Positions 1 through 4,678 of a stretch of DNA of 7,195 bases are shown piece after piece; the first letter of the stretch is position 1; each line of letters opens with the position of its first letter. Origin of the DNA: Bacteroidota bacterium (GTDB lineage: Bacteria; Bacteroidota; Bacteroidia; Bacteroidales; P3); assembly GCA_030540495.1 (NCBI GenBank), contig JAUNWC010000071.1, positions 1-7,195 on the forward strand, read 5' to 3'. A model generated the notes under the pieces. It ran no database searches. It saw nothing but the letters and a program-made list of their open reading frames with translations, and was not told the origin of the DNA. The position numbers were made by a program, and so were the translations under genes.

Positions 1-1
1 A

Positions 2-487
2 ATAAGAAGATTTTGCAAAAATGATAAAGCAAAAATTTATTTTATACAAGATAATACGGGTAGTTTGAAGTATAGCGAAAAATTTTTGACTTATATGTCG
101 CAATATGACGCAGATACCAGCAAGTATAAGTATTATTTGAGAGATACTAATTATAGATACTCTTATACAGATGCAAAGGGTAGAAAGACAAATTCAGACG
201 TACTTACCAACTTAACTAATGATTTGTTTGACAATAGCGAGTTTGTTCTATCCTTAGGACTACCTCATAGTTTTATTGTAAATAAGCAGGGCGATAAAAT
301 AATGATACAACCTTGCAAGTTCTCTGATGGTAATGTTGCACATATACCTTTGGCTTTGGATGATTTGACTTGTCCTTTGGATGCTTTGGATTTTAATTCC
401 GTGTGGCAAGATACATTATATTTTCCAACTGAAATGCCGAAGAACTATAAGCAATTCTGCACTCCAGATGGCAAATGTACAAAATAA
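2..487 (+). CDS. Hypothetical protein, 5'-truncated by window edge (possible thioredoxin-like fold)
   Basis: The reading frame is open from the first bases to the TAA at 485-487, so this is the last 161 residues of a longer protein. The TTG at 65 is merely the first start-like codon in the frame; coding clearly continues upstream of it. I do not recognise the family with confidence. The stretch KIYFIQDN near the visible N-terminus, followed by a helix-like segment (YSEKFLTYMSQY) and later by GLPHSFIVNKQGDKI, resembles the beta strand, helix and cis-proline/beta-hairpin segments of TlpA/thioredoxin-like proteins. If so, the redox-active CxxC would lie upstream, outside the window. The C-terminus carries two cysteines in FCTPDGKCTK. 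It is the only plus-strand gene here and converges on the deoxyhypusine-synthase-like gene. It could equally be an unrelated lipoprotein or secreted protein. Existence of the gene is fairly certain; the function is a weak inference. Confidence 0.7.
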   Translation: MRRFCKNDKAKIYFIQDNTGSLKYSEKFLTYMSQYDADTSKYKYYLRDTNYRYSYTDAKGRKTNSDVLTNLTNDLFDNSEFVLSLGLPHSFIVNKQGDKIMIQPCKFSDGNVAHIPLALDDLTCPLDALDFNSVWQDTLYFPTEMPKNYKQFCTPDGKCTK

Positions 488-532
488 CATTAAATTATTT
501 TTAGTTTAAATCTGATAAAGGTAGGTATTATT

Positions 533-587
533 ATGGGTTAGCATTATGGGAGTGTTCTGATATTTCACTTTATTAATGCTAACCCAT
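533..587. repeat. Perfect 14-bp inverted repeat between convergent genes, possible bidirectional terminator
   Basis: ATGGGTTAGCATTA (533-546) is exactly complementary to the segment at 574-587, with a 27-nt loop between. A nested 4-bp stem (AGTG 551-554 with CACT 566-569) can form inside the loop. It sits between the stop codons of two converging genes, where a shared terminator is expected. No long T-run follows on either strand and the loop is large, so a classic intrinsic terminator is not proven. A degraded repeat element or protein-binding site is an alternative. Confidence 0.6.
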
Positions 588-602
588 TCTGATTATAATG
601 CT

Positions 603-1622
603 TTATTTAAAAAGTTTTTGAAATTCTCTTTTTCTTCTTGTTTTCCATTCTCCTTTGTGATAAACGTATGATACTATCAAAGGCAAAACAGTTGTAGCCT
701 CTGCATATACCATTTGTTCATACTTAGGAGAAACTTTTCCCCAAGACCCCGCTTCTTTTAGAGTAGAGGAGGAGCAAGCGCCGTCTCTAACATCGGCAAC
801 CGTGATTTGAACAGCATATTTGTGCATATCCACCTCATGTCCCAAAACCTCTGCACAAACAACAGTATCTTGTGCAAAATTCTTTGGAGTGCCTCCGCCT
901 ATCATAAACAAGCCTGTTGTGCCACTGGCTATTTTTATATTGGTAAGTTCAAGAAAATCTTTTACAGAATCTATGGAAAGATGTTTCTCTGGGTTTGCCA
1001 CTTGATGCATAACAAGACCAAAACCTGCACTACAATCCGAAAAAGCAGGGCAGAAAATAGGCACATTGTTTTCGTAACAAGCCTGAATCAAAGAATCTTT
1101 TTTCTTTGCGTTGCCTGCTGCCAACCATTTTCCAATCTCATAGATAAATTCGCGTGAAGAGTAAGGTCTTGGTTCAAGTTGGTCGGCTATTTCTTTTATG
1201 GTATTGTCACAAATTTGCAATTCTTCTTCGTCTATATAGGTATCGTAAATTCTATCTACATAGTTGTCTCTCAAAGTCATATCATCCATAAATTGAGAGC
1301 CCTTGTAGTGTTTAAAGCCCAAGGCTTCAAACAAGTCCATATCAATGATAGAGGCTCCAGTAGAAACAATAGCATCTATCATATTGTTTTTTACCATATC
1401 TACATATACCTGCATACAACCTCCGGCAGAAGTTGAGCCAGCAAGGGTAAGAATTGTAGAACAATCTTTGTCTTCCATCATACTTTCAAGTATATCTGCA
1501 GCGTTGGCAGTTTCTCTTGAGGCAAAGGACATATCTCTCATTGCATTGATAATAGGAGTGGAATCAATGGCTTTGATGTCAATGTGTTTGATGGTTTCTT
1601 GTAATAATTCTTTTTTTTCCAT
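603..1622 (-). CDS. Deoxyhypusine synthase family protein (bacterial DHS-like transferase)
   Basis: The 339-residue product belongs to the NAD-dependent deoxyhypusine synthase fold family. Eukaryotic and archaeal members move the aminobutyl group of spermidine onto a lysine of eIF5A. Landmarks: LAGSTSAGG (60-68) for the NAD-site Ser-rich loop, MIDAIVSTGASIIDMDL (81-97), PIFCPAFSDCSAG (188-200), the glycine loop MIGGGTPK (240-247), and EAGSWGK (290-296). The last holds Lys296, equivalent to the catalytic Lys329 of the human enzyme, with Glu290 and Trp294 matching Glu323 and Trp327. By eye alignment, several human spermidine contacts are changed: Asp243 is Phe201, His288 is Asn248 and Asp316 is Cys283, whereas Asp238 is kept as Asp196. 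Bacteria use EF-P instead of eIF5A, so the acceptor is probably a small amine rather than a protein; this is inference. The ATG at 1620-1622 has no clear Shine-Dalgarno, as is usual in Bacteroidota. The gene has its own promoter and a structured leader. No polyamine gene is adjacent. Confidence 0.9.
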   Translation of the reverse strand: MEKKELLQETIKHIDIKAIDSTPIINAMRDMSFASRETANAADILESMMEDKDCSTILTLAGSTSAGGCMQVYVDMVKNNMIDAIVSTGASIIDMDLFEALGFKHYKGSQFMDDMTLRDNYVDRIYDTYIDEEELQICDNTIKEIADQLEPRPYSSREFIYEIGKWLAAGNAKKKDSLIQACYENNVPIFCPAFSDCSAGFGLVMHQVANPEKHLSIDSVKDFLELTNIKIASGTTGLFMIGGGTPKNFAQDTVVCAEVLGHEVDMHKYAVQITVADVRDGACSSSTLKEAGSWGKVSPKYEQMVYAEATTVLPLIVSYVYHKGEWKTRRKREFQKLFK

Positions 1623-1645
1623 AAAAAGTTTATACGTTTTTTCTT

Positions 1646-1686
1646 AACTTCTTTGAGCGGACGCACTGTGAACACTCAAAAAAGTT
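1646..1686 (-). ncRNA. Structured 5' leader hairpin of the DHS-like mRNA
   Basis: In the minus-strand transcript, the segment from 1686 to 1673 pairs with that from 1659 to 1646 in an uninterrupted 14-bp stem with a 13-nt loop (1672-1660). Twelve pairs are Watson-Crick and two are G·U. On the plus strand the two positions would be C/A mismatches, so the fold is favoured only in the orientation in which the leader is transcribed. The loop also complements an upstream leader segment (1711-1703, GACG and CUGUG) over 9 pairs with a 2-nt bulge, allowing an alternative fold or partial pseudoknot. The stem ends 23 nt before the start codon and is followed by an A-rich stretch, so it is not an intrinsic terminator. 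A translational control element or mRNA stabiliser is plausible. Confidence 0.45.
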
Positions 1687-1727
1687 TTTACTACTAAAAT
1701 AACACAGCGTCTAACTTTTTTGCGGTG

Positions 1728-1758
1728 CAAAGATACAATTTTATTACTTACTATCAAA
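1728..1758 (-). promoter_or_regulatory. Bacteroidota-type promoter for the DHS-like gene
   Basis: Reading the minus strand, TTTG (1758-1755) is followed after exactly 19 bp by TATCTTTG (1735-1728). This matches the Bacteroidota primary sigma consensus TTTG/TAnnTTTG, including the trailing CA. It predicts a start of transcription near 1722-1725 and a leader of about 100 nt. It lies immediately downstream of the phosphopantetheinyl transferase stop codon, so the DHS-like gene can be transcribed independently of ligA. Confidence 0.75.
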
Positions 1759-1777
1759 AAATCAATGCAATAAAACT

Positions 1778-2356
1778 TTATTTTTTCTTTTCCCTTTGTT
1801 TACAAATACTAAGAAAGACACCCTCTTTTTCCAAAAATATGCTCTCTATTTGTGCTTCGTTTTTTGAGTATTTTTGATTGAGCGTAAAACTTTTTGGGGC
1901 AAGGTTTATATTTCTAAAATTATTTGCTATTCCTTTTCCTGTCATTTTAACGTAGGCTTCTTTTATAGTCCATAATTGAGTAAAGGCAAAATCTATATCC
2001 TTTTCACTTATTGTTTGCAAATATTCCACTTCCTTAGGGTGAAAAAATCTTTGTGCCACAGGCATTTTCTTTTCTCTAACTTCCTCTATATCTATTCCTA
2101 TGGGAAGAGAGTCAAAACACACTGCTACATGGTTTTTTGTATGGCTTATATTGAAAAAACAATTGGTGTTGCTCTTAAAATATGGCTTGCCATTTTGGTC
2201 TCTAACTATGGTAAAATCAGATTTATACTCCAAGTTTTCTAATTCCGCTATTAAAAACCGCTTAGACAAAAGGGAGATGTTTTCCTTTTTTGTCAGAGTT
2301 TCCTTATAGCCAAATCTTTCAAACAAAGTCTCTATTTTCTCAACCAAGTATCTCAC
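1778..2356 (-). CDS. 4'-phosphopantetheinyl transferase, Sfp/AcpT type
   Basis: The 192-residue product should transfer the 4'-phosphopantetheine arm of coenzyme A to a conserved serine of acyl or peptidyl carrier proteins in the cytoplasm, using Mg2+. Seen in order: a degenerate N-terminal part with RDQNGKPYF (52-60), the substrate motif FNISHTKNHVAV (68-79), the metal motif GIDIEE (87-92) with Asp89 and Glu91, and the family signature WTIKEAYVKMTGKG (129-142), in which Glu133 supplies the third metal ligand and Lys132/Lys137 are conserved. The start is GTG at 2354-2356. It lies 9 nt beyond the ligA stop and in the same frame, and no ATG is nearby, so translation is probably coupled to ligA. 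The length is somewhat short for Sfp-type enzymes but the core motifs are complete. The target carrier protein (fatty acid ACP or a secondary-metabolite carrier) cannot be told from the context. Confidence 0.92.
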   Translation of the reverse strand: MRYLVEKIETLFERFGYKETLTKKENISLLSKRFLIAELENLEYKSDFTIVRDQNGKPYFKSNTNCFFNISHTKNHVAVCFDSLPIGIDIEEVREKKMPVAQRFFHPKEVEYLQTISEKDIDFAFTQLWTIKEAYVKMTGKGIANNFRNINLAPKSFTLNQKYSKNEAQIESIFLEKEGVFLSICKQREKKK

Positions 2357-2365
2357 AGTTATAAT

Positions 2366-4384
2366 TTATTGCTCTATCATTCTAATAAAATCTTCCTCTG
2401 TTATCATTTGAATATTAAGGCTTTCGGCTTTACGTTTTTTCTCTGGTCCCATCTTTTCGCCACATATAAGATAATTGGTTTTAGAGGAAAGAGAAGAAAC
2501 ATTTTTGCCTCCATTTTGTTCTATGGCTTTTTTTATTTCATCTCTTGAAAAAGTTTGAAAACTTCCACTAATAACGAAAGTCTTACCTTGCAAAATATTA
2601 TTTTTCTCCTCTTTTTTAACACAGAATTGCAAGCCTTTTTGTTTTAGTTTTTCTATTTGAGCGAGGTTCTCTTCTTTGCGAAACCAAAGATAAATACTCT
2701 TTGCTATTATTTGTCCCACATCCTCAATATTGAGTAGGTCTTCCATACTCGCATTTTCAATATTTTCTATTTGTTCAAAATGTTGTGCTATGTTTTTTGC
2801 TCCTACCTCGCCAACATATCTTATACCTAAGGCATATAATACTCTTTCAAAAGGCACTTTCTTAGACTCCTCTATGGCGTTTATAATATTCTGTGCTCCT
2901 TTCTCTTGTATGGATATTTTCTTTCCCTCCTCAGAAAAATAAACTCCCATAATATCCTCCTTTCTTAAATCATACAAAGAGGCAAAATCTCTTACCTTAT
3001 TACTATTTAATAGGTATCTCATTTTCTCTCCTCCCAAACTTTCTATATTCATAGCCTTTTTGGAAATAAAATGCTGAAAACGACCAAGTATTTGAGGCGG
3101 ACAATGGTTGTAATTAGGACAAAACCAACCGGCTTGTTCCTCTTCCTTAACTAATTTTGCTCCACAGACAGGGCAATTGCTAATAAAATGTATTCTTTCT
3201 TGTTCGGTATTTGTATCGTGCTTTGTTTCTACTATCTTAGGAATAATTTCTCCTCCTTTTTCTATTACAAGAGTATCTCCTTTGCAAAGGTCAAGCAATT
3301 CCATTTGGTCGGCATTGTGAAGAGTTGCTCTCTTTACAATAGTACCTCCCAAATGCACAGGCTCAAATTCTGCTACTGGGGTAATAACTCCGGTTCTACC
3401 TACTTGATATTCTATATTTTGAAGTTTGGCAAAAGCCTGCTCGGCCTTAAACTTATAGGCTGTTGCCCAGCGAGGAGACTTTGCGGTAAAGCCAAGAGTA
3501 TTCCAATATTTTACTTCATTTAGTTTGATAACCACTCCGTCTATATCAAAAGGCAAAGAAAAACGCTCCTTGTCCCAATAGTTGATAAAATCGCTTATTT
3601 CGTTAATATTGTGTGCTATGCTAAAAAAGTTTCCAGTCTTAAAGCCCCATTCCCTCGCCTTTAATAGTCGTTGATAGTGAGTACTCTCTGAAATTTCTTC
3701 CCCTATTAGAAAATAAAGAAAACAATCTAATTTTCGCTTTGCTACTTGTTTTGGGTCTTGTAGTTTTAGGCTCCCAGAAGCAGCGTTTCTACAATTGGCA
3801 AAAGGTTCCTCTCCATTTTCTACTCTCTTTTTGTTAAATTCCTCAAAGGCTTTGTGAGGATAGATTACCTCTCCTCTTATTTCAAACTCTTGTGGATAAC
3901 CCTCGCCTTGCAAACTCAAAGGCACAGAGCGTATTGTCTTAACATTGGCAGTTACATCGTCTCCCATTTCTCCATTGCCTCGTGTGGCTGCTCGTATCAA
4001 TCTGCCGTTTTCATACAAAAGACTGATAGCCAAACCATCATATTTGAGTTCGCAAACCCATTCCAAATCCTTTTCTCCAAGTGTTTGTTGTGCTCGGCTT
4101 ACAAAATCAGAGATTTCCTCTTTGTTGTATGTGTTTGACAAAGAAAGCATAGGAAAACGATGGGTTACTTGTTTGAAATCTTTGTTTATTTCTCCACCCA
4201 CTCTTTGCGTTGGACTATCGGGAGAGAAATATTCTGGGTATTGTTTTTCCAAATCTTCCAACTCTTTCAACAAACTATCAAATTCCCTATCCTCTATTGT
4301 AGGTTGGTCTAAGACATAGTATTCGTATGAATATTTGTTTATCTGTTTGCGTAATTCTTCTATTTTTTGTTTTATTGTACTCAC
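2366..4384 (-). CDS. ligA: NAD-dependent DNA ligase LigA
   Basis: This is the replicative and repair DNA ligase, which seals nicks using NAD+. With the GTG start at 4384 the protein has 672 residues, essentially the size of E. coli LigA. Domain order: an NAD-binding Ia region with EYYVLDQPTIEDREFD (21-36), the adenylation domain with nucleophile Lys114 in CELKYDG, RGEV (170-173) and DGVVIK (282-287), then an OB fold (QVGRTGVITPVAEF, 327-340). A Cys4 zinc finger follows at Cys404, 407, 422 and 428, with the same spacing as in E. coli, then helix-hairpin-helix repeats (about 500-570) and a C-terminal BRCT domain (about 596-672). The frame extends in-phase to an ATG at 4444 (692 residues). However, those 20 extra codons overlie a consensus -7 promoter element and reach the T-run side of the feo terminator, so the GTG start is preferred. 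The phosphopantetheinyl transferase gene follows 9 nt downstream in a probable two-gene operon. No catalytic motif is missing. Confidence 0.95.
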   Translation of the reverse strand: MSTIKQKIEELRKQINKYSYEYYVLDQPTIEDREFDSLLKELEDLEKQYPEYFSPDSPTQRVGGEINKDFKQVTHRFPMLSLSNTYNKEEISDFVSRAQQTLGEKDLEWVCELKYDGLAISLLYENGRLIRAATRGNGEMGDDVTANVKTIRSVPLSLQGEGYPQEFEIRGEVIYPHKAFEEFNKKRVENGEEPFANCRNAASGSLKLQDPKQVAKRKLDCFLYFLIGEEISESTHYQRLLKAREWGFKTGNFFSIAHNINEISDFINYWDKERFSLPFDIDGVVIKLNEVKYWNTLGFTAKSPRWATAYKFKAEQAFAKLQNIEYQVGRTGVITPVAEFEPVHLGGTIVKRATLHNADQMELLDLCKGDTLVIEKGGEIIPKIVETKHDTNTEQERIHFISNCPVCGAKLVKEEEQAGWFCPNYNHCPPQILGRFQHFISKKAMNIESLGGEKMRYLLNSNKVRDFASLYDLRKEDIMGVYFSEEGKKISIQEKGAQNIINAIEESKKVPFERVLYALGIRYVGEVGAKNIAQHFEQIENIENASMEDLLNIEDVGQIIAKSIYLWFRKEENLAQIEKLKQKGLQFCVKKEEKNNILQGKTFVISGSFQTFSRDEIKKAIEQNGGKNVSSLSSKTNYLICGEKMGPEKKRKAESLNIQMITEEDFIRMIEQ

Positions 4385-4402
4385 TCTGCTCTTTGTTTTT
4401 TG

Positions 4403-4410
4403 CAAAGATA
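4403..4410 (-). promoter_or_regulatory. -7 promoter element for ligA
   Basis: The minus strand reads TATCTTTG followed by CA, an exact TAnnTTTG match that shares 13 consecutive bases (TTGTATCTTTGCA) with the promoter of the DHS-like gene. It places the transcript start near 4397-4399, about 14 nt before the GTG start of ligA. No clear TTTG is found at the expected -33 distance, so the promoter call rests on the -7 box and on its position between the feo terminator and ligA. Confidence 0.6.
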
Positions 4411-4447
4411 CAAATTTTTTTGCAATCTTTTTGTAGAAATACATAAC

Positions 4448-4486
4448 AAAAAAAAGTAGGTGATTGTCTTCCCGACAAGCCTACTT
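4448..4486 (-). terminator. Intrinsic terminator of the feo operon
   Basis: In the minus-strand transcript AAGTAGG (4486-4480) pairs with CCTACTT (4460-4454). An inner stem TTGTC/GACAA (4478-4474 with 4468-4464) closes a GGGAA loop. A run of T residues (from 4455 to 4448) follows directly. The hairpin plus T-tract lies about 55 nt after the last feo gene and before the ligA promoter, separating the two transcription units. Confidence 0.85.
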
Positions 4487-4540
4487 CAAAGTATTTAAGG
4501 AACAATTATAATAACTACGGGTTTTTACTCCCGTTTCTCT

Positions 4541-4678
4541 TTAATGACAATGCGGACAGGAGTTACATTTTCCTTCTGTGCAATGAGCATCTTTCTTTTT
4601 TAAGGAAAAAAACGCTTTTCTAAGAAAGAAAAATCCTGCAACCACTATTGTCAATATAACTAAAATATTCTGTATCAT
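4541..4678 (-). CDS. FeoB-associated Cys-rich membrane protein
   Basis: This 45-residue protein has one N-terminal membrane segment (about residues 3-19, ILVILTIVVAGFFF), a basic stretch (Arg20-Lys29), and a Cys/His tail with Cys33, 38, 41 and 44 and His32, 43 and 45. That architecture matches the small FeoB-associated proteins encoded just downstream of feoB in many anaerobes. Their role is unsettled; an accessory role in ferrous iron transfer or in Feo complex assembly is the usual suggestion. The ATG (4678-4676) overlaps the feoB TGA (4677-4675) in the pattern ATGA, which implies translational coupling and supports this start over the upstream in-frame ATG at 4810 that would add 44 residues inside feoB. 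The positive-inside rule puts the Cys tail in the cytoplasm. It is last in the operon, before the terminator. Confidence 0.85.
   Translation of the reverse strand: MIQNILVILTIVVAGFFFLRKAFFSLKKKDAHCTEGKCNSCPHCH

Noticed and set aside
65..487. TTG at 65 as the start of the left-edge gene
   Set aside because: The frame is open and protein-like right up to the window edge, so the true start lies outside.
522..529. TAGGTATT, matching one arm of the feo palindrome
   Set aside because: It has no inverted partner and sits in a gene-end region, so a chance match is likely.
807..1647. Several plus-strand frames opposite the DHS-like gene
   Set aside because: All are antisense to a strongly conserved enzyme and overlap one another in different frames.
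3945..4319. 124-codon plus-strand reading frame opposite ligA
   Set aside because: Antisense shadow of the LigA adenylation domain; low-complexity Ser-rich translation with no family resemblance.
4385..4444. ATG-initiated 20-residue extension of LigA
   Set aside because: It covers the -7 promoter element and abuts the feo terminator; family length and promoter position favour the GTG at 4384.
4287..4505. 72-codon minus-strand frame across the ligA start and feo terminator
   Set aside because: It runs through the terminator and promoter and overlaps ligA out of frame; no recognisable product.
4517..4534. Small hairpin (ACGGG/CCCGT, 8-nt loop) just after the Cys-rich gene
   Set aside because: Only 5 bp with no T-run on its 3' side; the stronger hairpin at 4448-4486 explains termination.
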